NCBI RefSeq assembly: GCF_000816845.1
Contig: NZ_CP006877.1
Coordinates: forward strand, 1,059,501 to 1,123,500
DNA length: 64,000 nucleotides
DNA from: Rhizobium gallicum bv. gallicum R602sp
GTDB lineage: Bacteria > Pseudomonadota > Alphaproteobacteria > Rhizobiales > Rhizobiaceae
Reading direction: 5' to 3'
The position numbers and the translations under genes are program-made. Of this stretch, positions 24,665 through 34,423 are shown one piece after another (position 1 is the stretch's first letter; every line of letters starts with the position of its first letter). The notes below the pieces were generated by a model. It did not search any database and was not told the DNA's origin. It saw only the letters and a list, made by a program, of their open reading frames with translations.

Positions 24665-25285
24665 ATGCTGACATTTTATTTCGCGCAAAGCACCTGTGCG
24701 CTGGCAAGTCTCATCGCGCTGGAGGAGTCCGGGCTTGCCTATGAAGCAAGGATGATAAGCTTCAAGGACAACGAGCAGCGCTCGCCGGAATATCTGAAGA
24801 TCAACCCGAAGGGCCGCGTCCCGGCCCTCGTCACCGATCGCGGCATAGTCACCGAAACGCCGGCGATCCTCGCCTATATCGCGCAGACCGTCCCAGCGGC
24901 CAGGCTCGCGCCGCTCGACGACTCCTTCGAGTTCGCCCGCCTGCAGGCCTTCAACAGCTACCTCTGCTCGACCGTGCATGTGAACCATGCACACAAGCGA
25001 CGCGGTTCTCGCTGGGCCGACGATCCCGCCGCGCACGAAGCCATGCAGGCCAAGGTGCCGCAGACCATGACGGAAAACTTCGAACTCATCGAGGAGACGA
25101 TGCTCGCCGGCCCCTGGGTCATGGGCGAGCAGTATTCCGTCGCCGATCCCTATCTCTTCACCATGACCGGCTGGCTGCGCGGCGACGGCGTCGACCCGAT
25201 GCGCTTCGCCAAGGCCACCGCCCATTACGCCCGGATGATGGATCGCCCGGCGGTGCAGCGGGCGCTGACGATTGAAAAGGGATGA
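24665..25285 (+). CDS. Glutathione S-transferase family protein
   Basis: A 206-residue GST. The N-terminal thioredoxin-like domain (MLTFYFAQSTCALASLIALEE) has Ser9/Thr10/Cys11 where beta-class enzymes place their catalytic cysteine. The glutathione-binding KGRVPALVTDRG and TETPAILAYIA motifs follow. The helical C-terminal domain contains GEQYSVADPYLFTM. It likely conjugates or reduces with glutathione in the cytoplasm; substrate unknown. AAGGGAGTC lies before the ATG. Confidence 0.88.
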   Translation: MLTFYFAQSTCALASLIALEESGLAYEARMISFKDNEQRSPEYLKINPKGRVPALVTDRGIVTETPAILAYIAQTVPAARLAPLDDSFEFARLQAFNSYLCSTVHVNHAHKRRGSRWADDPAAHEAMQAKVPQTMTENFELIEETMLAGPWVMGEQYSVADPYLFTMTGWLRGDGVDPMRFAKATAHYARMMDRPAVQRALTIEKG

Positions 25286-25458
25286 GGCGTCCCTTGCTTC
25301 CTCCCCATCGTGTCGGTCGGCGAGAGGAGGTGAGGGTGGCTCATGCGGGCAACCCTCGCCGTGGCTGAGTTGGTGTCACAAGGACAGGAATGAGGTGCAA
25401 GGAGGGCCGGCGGCATCCAATCCATTGCCGTTGTTTGCGCAAAAGACCAAAGCAGCAA

Positions 25459-25641
25459 TCATGCACATTTCGAAAGCGGCCGCGTCTCGTATCGCGTTGG
25501 CTTCGGCGCCGGATAGTTTAAAGGCAGATCGGCCATTTGCCGCAGCGACATTGCGGCGATCTCCGGATGCGACAGCGGATCATCGGCCTCAGGAGCCTTC
25601 GCGTCGGTTGCCTTATTCAAGAAAAACTTCAGCAATGACAT
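25459..25641 (-). CDS. Small hypothetical protein, 60 residues
   Basis: A possible small gene divergent from the LysR gene. GCGAGG lies about 6 nt before the ATG at 25641. The product starts MSLLKFFLNKA and has a mixed, soluble composition (PEIAAMSLRQMADLPLNYP) without low-complexity signs. I do not recognise a family. Support comes from the ribosome-binding site and the divergent position; a chance open frame cannot be excluded. The 173-base gap on its 3' side (25286-25458) holds GC-rich palindromic sequence of the rhizobial intergenic type. Confidence 0.45.
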   Translation of the reverse strand: MSLLKFFLNKATDAKAPEADDPLSHPEIAAMSLRQMADLPLNYPAPKPTRYETRPLSKCA

Positions 25642-25782
25642 TGCATGCCTCGCTTTCTCTGGTTCGCAAATGCACAGTGTGCGGCGATAATACCTCGCCG
25701 CTACAGGTGCTCCGCCTCAATATCGGAGCCATGAGGAACCTTTTCAATTGAGATTATCAGCGACGCGCTATAGAAAAAATAT

Positions 25783-26679
25783 ATGCGGAATCTCAACTCG
25801 GTGCATTTGAACGGGCTACGCGCGCTGGAGGCCGTCGGGCGTCTCGGTTCGCTGCAGCTTGCCGCGGAGGAACTCGGGGTCTCGATCGGTGCCGTCAGTC
25901 AGCAGGTTATCAAGACCGAAGCGCAGCTCGATCAGCTGATTTTCGAGCGCACGTCGAAGGGCATGGTGATGACGCAAGCGGGCGCGCCGGTGCTTGCCGC
26001 TCTGACGGAGGGTTTCAACCGTATGTCGCAGGCCGTCTCGATCGCGCAGCGCCGGGACGACGCGACGCTGACGATCTCTGTGGCACCCGTCTTCGCCGCT
26101 CGATGGTTGGTGTGGCGGCTCGATCGTTTCGCCGCGCGTTTTCCGGATATCAAACTGCGCATCGATGCGACGACATGCCTCGTCAATCTGTCGACATCCG
26201 ACGTCGATATCGGCATCCGAGTCGGCGCCGGGCAGTGGCCCGGCGTCACGGCCGAACTGCTTGTGGAGCAGGAAGTATTCCCGGTCTGCGCACCGCACAT
26301 GGCGCGCGATCTGAAGGAGCCCGCCGATATCCGGAAGTTGCCGGCCGTCATCGATGGCCGCGCCATGTTCGGCTGGGAGGTCTGGATGCGGGAGGCGGGC
26401 CTCTCAGGTTCGGCGCCGGCGACGCGCCACGTCTTCAACGACGCTTCGCTCTGCCTCGACGCGGCCATCGCCGGGCAGGGCGTCATGCTCGCCTGGCAGA
26501 CGCTGGCAGACTATTCGCTGCAGGCCGGCCAGCTCGCCGTCCCCTTCGCCATCCGCGCGAAGACCGGTTTCGGCCATTATTTCGTGACAGCCGAAGGCGC
26601 GCGTGAGCCGAAGAAGGTGCGGGACTTCAAGGCCTGGATCCGCGAGGAGATGGCCGGAACGGTGAAGCTCTTTTCTTGA
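25783..26679 (+). CDS. LysR family transcriptional regulator (GcvA-like)
   Basis: A 298-residue LysR regulator. The N-terminal helix-turn-helix (LRALEAVGRLGSLQLAAEELGVSIGAVSQQV) is typical. The substrate-binding domain begins near residue 90 (TLTISVAPVFAARWLVWRLDRFAARFPDI) and contains the GcvA-type VDIGIRVGAGQWPG segment. Effector and targets are unknown. The nearest divergent gene is a 60-residue hypothetical ORF, separated by 141 bases. Confidence 0.87.
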   Translation: MRNLNSVHLNGLRALEAVGRLGSLQLAAEELGVSIGAVSQQVIKTEAQLDQLIFERTSKGMVMTQAGAPVLAALTEGFNRMSQAVSIAQRRDDATLTISVAPVFAARWLVWRLDRFAARFPDIKLRIDATTCLVNLSTSDVDIGIRVGAGQWPGVTAELLVEQEVFPVCAPHMARDLKEPADIRKLPAVIDGRAMFGWEVWMREAGLSGSAPATRHVFNDASLCLDAAIAGQGVMLAWQTLADYSLQAGQLAVPFAIRAKTGFGHYFVTAEGAREPKKVRDFKAWIREEMAGTVKLFS

Positions 26680-26783
26680 GGGCGTGACTGACAGCGTGCT
26701 GCGCTTCGCTGGCATTGGCATTGTATAGCTCGTGGGGCAAAGCTGTTCGCTAGAACCACATTTGCAGAGGACGATCCATCACA

Positions 26784-27671
26784 GTGCCCATTGGCGTCGC
26801 ACACGCAGAACTGATCGCGGTCCTTGCCGCCGTAACCGACGAAGACCCGCGCGTCATGACGGTCAGGACTGGCGAGGCGCTGCCTTCCGGATCCTTCGAG
26901 ATGGGGCACCGCACGCTGCAAAGCGGCCTGCGGGAGTGGATTCAGGAGCAGACGGCGCATCCGGTTGGCTATCTTGAACAGCTTTACACCTTCGCCGACC
27001 GCGACCGGCAGAACGAGATCCTCGGTGGACGGACGATCTCGATCAGCTATCTGGGGCTGGTGCGGGAGCACCCGGCCCCGGGTTGGCATAGCTGGTACGA
27101 ATATTTTCCGTGGGAGGACCACCGCAAAGGCAAGCCGCCGGTCTTCGACGCGCTTGTCGACCGGCTGCGGCGCTGGGAAGCGACGGATGCCGCTCGCCAG
27201 CAGAACCGCAAGCGCCGGATCGCCTTTACCTTTGGCCTGGATGGCGCCGCATGGAACGAAGATCTCGCTCTGCAACGCTACGAACTGCTGTACGAGGCGG
27301 GTCTGGTGGCGGAGGCGGGCGCAACCATGGCGGAGAACCCGGGCCGCCGGATGTTTGCCGATCACCGGCGGATTCTCGCGACCGGAATAGCCAGGCTTCG
27401 CGCGAAGATCAAGTATCGCCCGGTCGTCTTCGAGCTCATGCCGGAGAGCTTCACGCTGCTGCAGCTTCAGCGCAGCGTCGAAGCGCTGGCGGGCCTTACG
27501 CTTCATAAGCCGAATTTCCGCCGGCTGATCGATCAGCAGCAACTGATCGAGGAAACCGGCGAGATGGCCAGCCAGACCGGCGGCCGCCCAGCGAAGCTCT
27601 TTCGCTACCGGCATGCCGTTCTCGAAGAACGCGCGCTGTCCGGCTCGAAACTCCCGCTCTCCCGCGCTTGA
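26784..27671 (+). CDS. nadQ: NAD biosynthesis regulator NadQ (NrtR-like, COG4111)
   Basis: A 295-residue regulator beginning at a GTG preceded by AGAGGA. The N-terminal two thirds have a Nudix-like shape (EILGGRTISISYLGLVRE, WYEYFPWEDHRKGK) but no intact Nudix catalytic box that I can see. The C-terminal winged helix includes VFELMPESFTLLQLQRSVEAL, LHKPNFRRLIDQQQLIEETG and a GRPAKLFRYR wing. This is the architecture of NrtR/NadQ regulators. It lies just upstream of nadABC, with a 17-bp palindrome in between, so it probably represses de novo NAD synthesis in response to an NAD-related ligand. Confidence 0.82.
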   Translation: MPIGVAHAELIAVLAAVTDEDPRVMTVRTGEALPSGSFEMGHRTLQSGLREWIQEQTAHPVGYLEQLYTFADRDRQNEILGGRTISISYLGLVREHPAPGWHSWYEYFPWEDHRKGKPPVFDALVDRLRRWEATDAARQQNRKRRIAFTFGLDGAAWNEDLALQRYELLYEAGLVAEAGATMAENPGRRMFADHRRILATGIARLRAKIKYRPVVFELMPESFTLLQLQRSVEALAGLTLHKPNFRRLIDQQQLIEETGEMASQTGGRPAKLFRYRHAVLEERALSGSKLPLSRA

Positions 27672-27709
27672 CATAAACTCAAACTGAGAATAATTAGCTT
27701 GCCCTAGAA

Positions 27710-27726
27710 ATACTCGTTTCGAGTAT
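27710..27726 (+). promoter_or_regulatory. Candidate NadQ operator upstream of nadA
   Basis: A perfect 7-bp inverted repeat ATACTCG/CGAGTAT around TTT, 23 bases before the nadA start codon. It is followed by a further AT-rich TATTCAAGTAT stretch. Position between the regulator and nadA fits a repressor site. Confidence 0.65.
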
Positions 27727-27749
27727 ATTCAAGTATAAAGGAGCCCGCC

Positions 27750-28721
27750 GTGAACTCTCCCGTGTCCGCGCCCTCTCTCTATGACCGTGTCAGCCGAGTC
27801 ATCCCCAAGGCGGAATGGCTGACTTTCCAGGACGATGTCGAAGCGATCCTCGATCTGAAGCGCCGCCGCAACGCCGTCATCCTCGCCCACAATTACCAGA
27901 CGCCGGAGATCTTTCACGGCGTTGCCGATATCGTCGGCGACAGTCTGGCGCTGGCGCGCAAGGCGATCGAGGTGAATGCCGAGGTGATCGTGCTTGCCGG
28001 CGTCCACTTCATGGCCGAGACCGCCAAGCTGCTTAATCCTGGAAAGACGGTGCTCATTCCCGACATGGGCGCCGGGTGCTCGCTGGCGGATTCGATCACG
28101 CCGGAGGATGTCGCGCTGCTGCGCCAGGCAAATCCCGGCGTGCCGGTGATCACCTATGTCAATACCTCGGCGGCGGTGAAAGCCGCCTCGGATATCTGCT
28201 GCACCTCGGGCAATGCCAAGCAGGTGGTCGAATCGCTTGGTGTGCCGCGCGTGCTGATGATCCCGGATGAATACCTTGCCCGCAACGTTGCAAAGGAAAC
28301 CGAGGTTGAGATCATCGCCTGGCATGGCCACTGCCAGGTGCATGAGCTCTTCAACGCAGATGATGTCCGCCAGCTTCGGGAAAATTATCCGGGCGTCACC
28401 GTGCTCGCCCATCCGGAATGTCCGCCGGATGTCGTCGCCGAAGCGGATTTCGCCGGCTCCACTGCCATCATGTCCGATTATGTCGGGAAGAAACGACCGG
28501 CGCGCGTCGTACTGCTCACCGAATGTTCGATGAGCGACAACGTCGCAGTGCACCACCCGGATGTCGAATTCATCCGGCCCTGCAATCTCTGCCCGCACAT
28601 GAAGCGGATCACGCTCTCGAACATCCGCACGGCGCTTCAGGAAAACCGCCACGAAGTCACCGTCGATCCCGCCATTGCGGTTGCCGCGCGGCGTGCCGTG
28701 GAAAGGATGCTGGCGATATGA
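27750..28721 (+). CDS. nadA: Quinolinate synthase (NadA)
   Basis: A 4Fe-4S enzyme, 323 residues, that condenses iminoaspartate with dihydroxyacetone phosphate to quinolinate. Substrate-binding motifs include [11 protein letters not shown] and [12 protein letters not shown]. Conserved cysteines occur in [23 protein letters not shown] and HPECPPDV, with a late [16 protein letters not shown]. The GTG start at 27750 has AAAGGAG 6 nt upstream. Its stop overlaps the nadB start (ATGA). Confidence 0.96.
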   Translation: MNSPVSAPSLYDRVSRVIPKAEWLTFQDDVEAILDLKRRRNAVILAHNYQTPEIFHGVADIVGDSLALARKAIEVNAEVIVLAGVHFMAETAKLLNPGKTVLIPDMGAGCSLADSITPEDVALLRQANPGVPVITYVNTSAAVKAASDICCTSGNAKQVVESLGVPRVLMIPDEYLARNVAKETEVEIIAWHGHCQVHELFNADDVRQLRENYPGVTVLAHPECPPDVVAEADFAGSTAIMSDYVGKKRPARVVLLTECSMSDNVAVHHPDVEFIRPCNLCPHMKRITLSNIRTALQENRHEVTVDPAIAVAARRAVERMLAI

Positions 28722-30256
28722 CCGAAATCCTCACCCATCTTGCCGGCCGCCCGGTCATCGTCGGCAGCGGCATTGCCGGGCTGATGGCGGCGCTCACGCT
28801 GGCGCCGCAGCCGGTGGTCCTGATCACGCAAGCCGCCCTGGGCGCCGAGACCTCGAGCGCCTGGGCCCAGGGAGGCATCGCAGCAAGCATCGGCACGGAT
28901 GACAGCGCGGACCTCCACCTTGCCGATACGCTTGCTGCCGGTGACGGCCTATGTGATCCCGAGACCGCCGCCGGAATCGTGAGCGAAGCGCCAGCGGTGA
29001 TCGCGGCACTTGAGAAACTCGGCGTCCGATTTGATAGGAATGCCGAAGGTCGGCTAGCGCTCGGGCTGGAGGCCGCTCATTCCTGCCCGCGCATTGTACA
29101 TGTCGAAGGCGACGGCTCCGGCGCTGCCATCATTCGCGCGCTGGTACGAGCCGTCTCGGCCACGCCGTCGATCACCGTGCTTGCCAATTTCGAAGTCCGG
29201 CGTCTTTCGCTCGCAGACGGTGCGATCGGCGGCGTCCTTTGCGCGTCCGGCGGAAAGTCTTTCATCGTGCCGACGCCGTATGTCCTCTTGGCAACCGGCG
29301 GCCTCGGCGGCCTCTACGAGGCGACGACCAATCCGGTCATCAATTTCGGCCAGGGCATCGTCCTCGCTGCAAGGGCAGGCGCGGTGCTTGCGGATATGGA
29401 ATTCGTGCAATTCCACCCGACGGCACTCCGCTCGAAGCGCCGGCCGCTGGCGCTCGTCAGCGAAGCGGTGCGCGGTGAAGGGGCTATGCTGGTCAACGAG
29501 CGCGGCGAGCGCTTCATGGCGGATCAGCCTGCTCAGGAACTTGCACCGCGCGACGTGGTGGCGCGCGCCATCAGCGCCGAGATCGCCCGCGGCGGCAAGG
29601 TCTATCTCGATGCGCGCGAGGCACTCGGCGCTCGCTTTTCAAGCCGATTTCCGGTGATCGATACTCTCTGCCGCGAAGCCGGGATCGATCCGGCGCGGCA
29701 GCTGATCCCGGTTGCACCGGCCGTGCATTACCACATGGGCGGTGTCGCCACGGACAAGAACGGCCGCAGTTCCGTCCCCAGCCTCTGGGTCGCCGGCGAA
29801 GCAGCATCGACTGGCCTGCACGGCGCCAACCGCCTTGCCAGCAATTCGCTGCTCGAAGCGGCGGTCATGGGCATGCGCTCGGCCCGGGATATTGCCGGCA
29901 CGACCGTATCCCTGCGGCCAACAGTGATCGAACCGCTGCCCCCGCAACCCGACGCATCGCCGATCCGGCGGATTGTCTCCACGCATCTCGGCGTGCTGCG
30001 CAACGGTGGTACGATCCATGGCGCGATCGGCGCGCTCCTGCCCTTCGTCGAGAAGGAGGGACCGGCAACGGATCCTGCCACCGTCGCGCTGTTGATTGCC
30101 GCCTTTGCGGCGCTGCGGACGGAGTCGCGCGGCGCCCATTCCCGAACCGATTTTCCCCTCAAGCACGTGCATGCCAAGCGCCAAAAGATGAATTTTCCTC
30201 ATGTTTTAAACTTTGCGCGGGCCGTTGCATCCGACCCCTTTGCCAGGAGTGCCTGA
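28718..30256 (+). CDS. nadB: L-aspartate oxidase (NadB)
   Basis: A flavoenzyme of 512 residues that oxidises L-aspartate to iminoaspartate for NadA. The FAD motif [16 protein letters not shown] is at the N-terminus. The succinate-dehydrogenase-like segments [37 protein letters not shown] and [11 protein letters not shown] are present, then [14 protein letters not shown]. The ATG overlaps the nadA stop; the frame is open upstream, but that part duplicates nadA sequence in another frame. nadC follows after one base. Confidence 0.95.
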   Translation: MTEILTHLAGRPVIVGSGIAGLMAALTLAPQPVVLITQAALGAETSSAWAQGGIAASIGTDDSADLHLADTLAAGDGLCDPETAAGIVSEAPAVIAALEKLGVRFDRNAEGRLALGLEAAHSCPRIVHVEGDGSGAAIIRALVRAVSATPSITVLANFEVRRLSLADGAIGGVLCASGGKSFIVPTPYVLLATGGLGGLYEATTNPVINFGQGIVLAARAGAVLADMEFVQFHPTALRSKRRPLALVSEAVRGEGAMLVNERGERFMADQPAQELAPRDVVARAISAEIARGGKVYLDAREALGARFSSRFPVIDTLCREAGIDPARQLIPVAPAVHYHMGGVATDKNGRSSVPSLWVAGEAASTGLHGANRLASNSLLEAAVMGMRSARDIAGTTVSLRPTVIEPLPPQPDASPIRRIVSTHLGVLRNGGTIHGAIGALLPFVEKEGPATDPATVALLIAAFAALRTESRGAHSRTDFPLKHVHAKRQKMNFPHVLNFARAVASDPFARSA

Positions 30257-30257
30257 C

Positions 30258-31121
30258 ATGACGCTTGTTCCCCTGCCGCGGCTGCTGATCGAGCCACCCG
30301 TCCGCGATGCTCTGCTGGAAGATCTTGGCCTTGCTGGCGATATCACCTCGGCTGCCGTCATTCCGCTGGATCACCGCTCCACGGTCGTCATGGTGGCCCG
30401 CCAGCCGGGCGTGATCGCTGGGCTCGACGCCGTCGCGCTGGCGTTTGAGCTTGTCGATCCCGCGATCATCATGACCCCTCATGTCGAGGACGGCGCGGCG
30501 GTGGAACCCGGGGACGTCATCGCCACGATCGAAGGTCGCTCGCGCGCCATTTTGACCGGAGAGCGGACGGCGCTGAACTTTCTCGGCCATCTTTCGGGCA
30601 TCGCCACGGTGACGGCCGGGATCGTGGCGGCGATCGGCGGTACGAATGCCTCGGTCGCCTGCACCCGCAAGACGACGCCGGGACTGCGCGCCCTGGAGAA
30701 ATATGCCGTGCGAGCCGGTGGCGGCGTCAACCATCGCTTCGCGCTTTCCGATGCCGTGCTGATCAAAGACAATCATGTCGCCATTGCCGGCGGCGTCGCC
30801 GAGGCTATTTGCCGGGCCAAGGCCGGCGCCGGCCATATGGTGAAGATCGAAGTCGAGGTCGATACGCTCGACCAGTTGCGTGAAGCGATGGAGACCGGCG
30901 TGGATGCCGTCCTGCTCGACAATATGACCCCGGACCAGCTTCGCCGGGCGGTTGAAATCGTCGCCGGCCGTGCGATCACCGAAGCTTCCGGGCGGGTGAC
31001 GCCGCAAACCGCAGGTGCGATTGCCGCTTCCGGCGTCGATCTGATCTCGGTCGGCTGGCTGACGCACAGCGCGCCGACGCTGGACATCGGGCTCGATTGG
31101 AAATCCAGCCAATCGGAATAG
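30258..31121 (+). CDS. nadC: Nicotinate-nucleotide pyrophosphorylase, carboxylating (NadC)
   Basis: Quinolinate phosphoribosyltransferase, 287 residues, producing nicotinate mononucleotide. It has the family motifs ALLEDLGLAGDITS, ERTALNFLGHLSGIAT, ACTRKTTPGLRALEKYAV, HRFALSDAVLIKDNH, KIEVEVD and the C-terminal ASGVDLISVGWLTHS. The ATG lies one base after the nadB stop, with AGGAG inside the nadB end. It completes the nadABC operon. A convergent GST gene begins 20 bases past its stop. Confidence 0.96.
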   Translation: MTLVPLPRLLIEPPVRDALLEDLGLAGDITSAAVIPLDHRSTVVMVARQPGVIAGLDAVALAFELVDPAIIMTPHVEDGAAVEPGDVIATIEGRSRAILTGERTALNFLGHLSGIATVTAGIVAAIGGTNASVACTRKTTPGLRALEKYAVRAGGGVNHRFALSDAVLIKDNHVAIAGGVAEAICRAKAGAGHMVKIEVEVDTLDQLREAMETGVDAVLLDNMTPDQLRRAVEIVAGRAITEASGRVTPQTAGAIAASGVDLISVGWLTHSAPTLDIGLDWKSSQSE

Positions 31122-31141
31122 GTGATCGAACTGTCGTTGGC

Positions 31142-31801
31142 TCAGACCGGCTCTTTCGAGCGTATCGCCTGCATGGCGAGATAGGCCGGGCGGGACTGGC
31201 AGCGCTTCAGCCAGGCGTTAACCTTCGGATGAGCGTCGAACAGTGCCTGTTGCGTCTGGCCATAGCGCAGCACTTCCGCAATGTTGAGATCGGCAACGGT
31301 GAAGCGGTCGCCTAAGATCCACTCCTTGTTGGCGAGGTGCTTTTCCAGCACGGCGAGGGGGCGCTTCATGGAGCGGCAGGCGACGTCGATCGTGGCCTTT
31401 CCGGCATCGGTGTTTTCGTGCTCGTTGTCATAGGTCACGACGATCCTTACCGTATGCGGCTCGAGTTCCGCCAGCGCCCAGAAGGTCCACATCGTCAGCA
31501 AACCGTCCTCCTCGACGGTTTTGCCGGAAATCGGACCGCCGTGCTTGCGCACGAGATAGAGATTGATCGCCAACGACTCGTGCATCACCAGCTCGCCGTC
31601 CTGGATCGAGGGGATCTGCGCCATCGGATTGATGGCAACGAATTCGGGCGAGAGCGTATTGATCGGTGCGTCCGGCGCCAGCGGATTGGCAAGCCGCTTC
31701 GCCTGGATCACCGGAACGGAGGTGAAGGCGATGCCGAGTTCCTCTGCCGTCCAGTAGACGCGCGCAGCGCGCGAGCGGTAAACGCCGTAGATTGTCAGCA
31801 T
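31142..31801 (-). CDS. Glutathione S-transferase family protein
   Basis: A 219-residue GST. The thioredoxin-like N-terminal domain (MLTIYGVYRSRAARVYWTAEE) has serine at residue 10, then NPMAQIPSIQDGELVMHESLAIN, the glutathione-binding cis-proline and ES motif. The helical domain carries GDRFTVADLNIAEVL and a C-terminal LKRCQSRPAYLAM. Substrate unknown. It is convergent with nadC and not part of that operon. Confidence 0.87.
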   Translation of the reverse strand: MLTIYGVYRSRAARVYWTAEELGIAFTSVPVIQAKRLANPLAPDAPINTLSPEFVAINPMAQIPSIQDGELVMHESLAINLYLVRKHGGPISGKTVEEDGLLTMWTFWALAELEPHTVRIVVTYDNEHENTDAGKATIDVACRSMKRPLAVLEKHLANKEWILGDRFTVADLNIAEVLRYGQTQQALFDAHPKVNAWLKRCQSRPAYLAMQAIRSKEPV

Positions 31802-31897
31802 GCTTGTCCCCCTTGAACGTTGCGCGCAAATTAGAGCGCTGCCGGGCCAAGGGAAAGCGGCTGGTCCTGATGGGTCAATGAAAGCTTTTGATGCGTC

Positions 31898-33223
31898 CTA
31901 GCTGATGCGGTTCCGCTCGATGGTGAGATGCGGGTATCGCTCTCTGCCTGCTTGCGTGAGATCCCCGGAGACCTTTTTTTCCCATTCGAAGCCTAAGACT
32001 GCGCCCTCGGTCATTTCCTGGAAGACGTTGTCGGTGATCACAGCCGTGCCTGAACCCTCCGCAACCGAGACCGCACAGCCGACAGGTGCCTTGCGTACGA
32101 CATTTCCGGTGACAACGAGATTGCGCAGATACGGCCCCCAGCCGAGCTGCATGGCCCAGAGCGGCGCGTCTTCGATGACATTGCCCGAGATGGTCGTGTC
32201 GGCTTCCGCGGCAATTCCGATGCCGAAGCCGACCTCGGATTTGTAGGGGCCGTCGCGCCTCAGGTTCCGCACGATATTGCCGATGACGGTGGCTAACCTT
32301 CCGCCTTCGTTGAAATTGGCGATCGAGATGCCGTTCGCAGCACCATCGACGAGGTTGGCGGATATGACGGCGCCTTGAAAATCGAACTCTGCATAGATCG
32401 CCGTTTCGCCGGAGCGCAGGCATTGATTGCCGGTGATCTGCACGTTGTCGCCGGAATTGGCCCGCACGGCGGTAAAGGCGCAATCGGCAATCTGGTTATT
32501 TGCCACCATCACGCCGCCGGCGCGGAAGACATTGATGCCGTTGCCGTTCTGCCCCGTGCCGCCGTCATCCGCCCTAATGCGCCTAACGCGGTTTCCGGCA
32601 ACAACGGTGCCATCCTCGCCCTTTTCCCAGCGGTGCACGAGGATGCCGCCATTGCCGCAATCGGCAACCGTGTTTCCGGTGATCGCAAGCCCGGTGGAAT
32701 CGACAGCGAAGATACCGGCCTGCGCCACCCCTGAAATTCGGCTGCGTTCGATCCGGCCGCCGCAGCGCTCCAGGCGCAGGCCATGCTTGCCGGCCTCGGC
32801 AATTTCGCAGTTGTCGATGTGCACCTCGGCAATGCCGGTCAACTGCACGAGGCCGCTATTGTCCTCGCCGCTCATCCCGCCGCCACCCTCGATGACGATG
32901 CCGGAAAGCTCGATCCGCCGGGCGCCTTCGGCCGAATTGACACTGCCTTGAAGAACAATCCGCGACGCACCCGGGACGCCGATAATGCGGGCATTGTCCG
33001 GTAGCACGAGGTTCGAAGCTTCATAGGTCCCGGCCGGAAGATAAAGTGGCGTGTCGCTGCGTGCCGCCTCGTCAATCAGAGCCTGCAGCCCGCTCTTTGC
33101 CACGCCGGATGCATCCAGCGCCCCGCGCAGTGCGGGCCGTTTTGACGTAGCGAAGGCGCGACCGGCCATCGGCAGGATCAAAGCCGCACCGACAAAGCCG
33201 AGCATATCGCGCCGCAGATACAT
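31898..33223 (-). CDS. Tat-exported right-handed beta-helix repeat protein (TIGR03808-like)
   Basis: A 441-residue protein. The N-terminus MYLRRDMLGFVGAALILPMAGRAFA has a twin-arginine motif and hydrophobic core, so export by Tat is likely. The mature part is a series of short strand-turn repeats with N/G-rich corners (VVAGNRVRRI, VMVANNQIADC, VQITGNQCLRSG, AVISANLVDGAANG, TTISGNVIED). That is a parallel beta-helix pattern, as in pectate-lyase-like proteins and TIGR03808. Enzyme activity is not evident. The frame is open upstream, but the ATG at 33223 with AAGG upstream fits the signal peptide. Confidence 0.82.
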   Translation of the reverse strand: MYLRRDMLGFVGAALILPMAGRAFATSKRPALRGALDASGVAKSGLQALIDEAARSDTPLYLPAGTYEASNLVLPDNARIIGVPGASRIVLQGSVNSAEGARRIELSGIVIEGGGGMSGEDNSGLVQLTGIAEVHIDNCEIAEAGKHGLRLERCGGRIERSRISGVAQAGIFAVDSTGLAITGNTVADCGNGGILVHRWEKGEDGTVVAGNRVRRIRADDGGTGQNGNGINVFRAGGVMVANNQIADCAFTAVRANSGDNVQITGNQCLRSGETAIYAEFDFQGAVISANLVDGAANGISIANFNEGGRLATVIGNIVRNLRRDGPYKSEVGFGIGIAAEADTTISGNVIEDAPLWAMQLGWGPYLRNLVVTGNVVRKAPVGCAVSVAEGSGTAVITDNVFQEMTEGAVLGFEWEKKVSGDLTQAGRERYPHLTIERNRIS

Positions 33224-33315
33224 CAAGGAGCCTTTCGCCGTCCATACGACATCATTCGTGCCAAACGAATGTATGTTCTGACACAGAATCCTTGCCGCGA
33301 AGTATCTTGGGGAGC

Positions 33316-34290
33316 CTAATTTCCCCTGAGCTTGCCGATCGCCTCGATCTCGTTCGTCCAGATGCCGCCGGAATAATCGGCAGGCAGCTTTGCCAGCATT
33401 TCGGGCGTATCGATCCCCGTCGAAAAATCGCCGCCGCGATAAGGGCCGAGCGCAAAGACCACGCTGTTTCCAGCCTCCATGCGATTGAGGAAACGGTCCG
33501 GCCAGCCCCAAAGCCACGGAGCGATATTGACCGGCACCAGCATCATCGTGTTCTTGCAGGCTTGCGGCACCATGCCCGTCCAGCCGTAGCCGATATAGCC
33601 GAGCAAGCAGGCTTTGAGGCTTGCGCGCGATGCCGTCTTGATGTCCGGCGCCAGGCGGCGGATGGTTTCGATGGGCTCGTCGCCGCCATAGACCATGATC
33701 AGTTCCCGGCGCTCGGCGGGCAGGGCATTGAGGACGGCAGCCAGTTTCTCGCCTTCGGACGGATCCCGGCTCTTGACATTGATCAGCAGTCGCCTGTCCG
33801 GAAACGTCTGAAGCAGCTCAGCAAGCGTCGGCATCTGGCCGATGCCGGTGCCTCGGAATGGAAAGGTCTTCCCGCCGTCGGCCGTATAGCCGTAGCCGAT
33901 ATCGAGCGCCTTCATCTCCGCCATCGAGTGCTCGCGGGTGACGCCGTGCCCGTTCGTGCGGCAGTCGAGCGTCCAGTCGTGGAAGATCGCGAATTCCCCG
34001 TCCGTCGTCGGATGGACATCGACCTCGACGATATCCGCACCCAGATCGAAGCCTGCGCGCATCGAGCGGATCGTATTTTCCAGATAGTCGTGCTTCGGCG
34101 GCAGCATGCGTGCCGCCGTGCAGGTGTCGTTCGTCAAATTGCGCTCGTCGAAACGCTGCGCGATCCCGCGATGTGCCAGCAGCACCGGCTTGCCCTCCCG
34201 GTGCGATGCCAAACGATCGGTATTGTTCAGATAAACGGCAGCGGCGAAGACGGCGGTTGCTGCTATGCTGTAACGCAATTTCCTTCTCAA
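33316..34290 (-). CDS. Glycerophosphodiester phosphodiesterase family protein
   Basis: A 324-residue protein with one N-terminal membrane anchor or signal (YSIAATAVFAAAVYL). The GDPD domain starts LLAHRGIAQRF (catalytic HR), with ENTIRSMRAGFDLGADIVEVDVHPTTDGEFAIFHD carrying the EN, ExD and second His motifs (given in segments). The family splits glycerophosphodiesters into glycerol 3-phosphate and alcohol. The catalytic part should face the periplasm. It is 92 bases upstream of the beta-helix protein gene on the same strand and may share its transcript. Confidence 0.87.
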   Translation of the reverse strand: MRRKLRYSIAATAVFAAAVYLNNTDRLASHREGKPVLLAHRGIAQRFDERNLTNDTCTAARMLPPKHDYLENTIRSMRAGFDLGADIVEVDVHPTTDGEFAIFHDWTLDCRTNGHGVTREHSMAEMKALDIGYGYTADGGKTFPFRGTGIGQMPTLAELLQTFPDRRLLINVKSRDPSEGEKLAAVLNALPAERRELIMVYGGDEPIETIRRLAPDIKTASRASLKACLLGYIGYGWTGMVPQACKNTMMLVPVNIAPWLWGWPDRFLNRMEAGNSVVFALGPYRGGDFSTGIDTPEMLAKLPADYSGGIWTNEIEAIGKLRGN

Positions 34291-34423
34291 AACGGTTCCC
34301 TCCCCAACGAATGTGGCAAATCGCTAAGGCGAGATTTGGGTCGATCTGCGGCAGCCGGCGGCAGGCAGACGGAATTGCGGGAAACTACTGGCTCTCGGCC
34401 CGTTTCCCGCTATCTTCCCGTTG

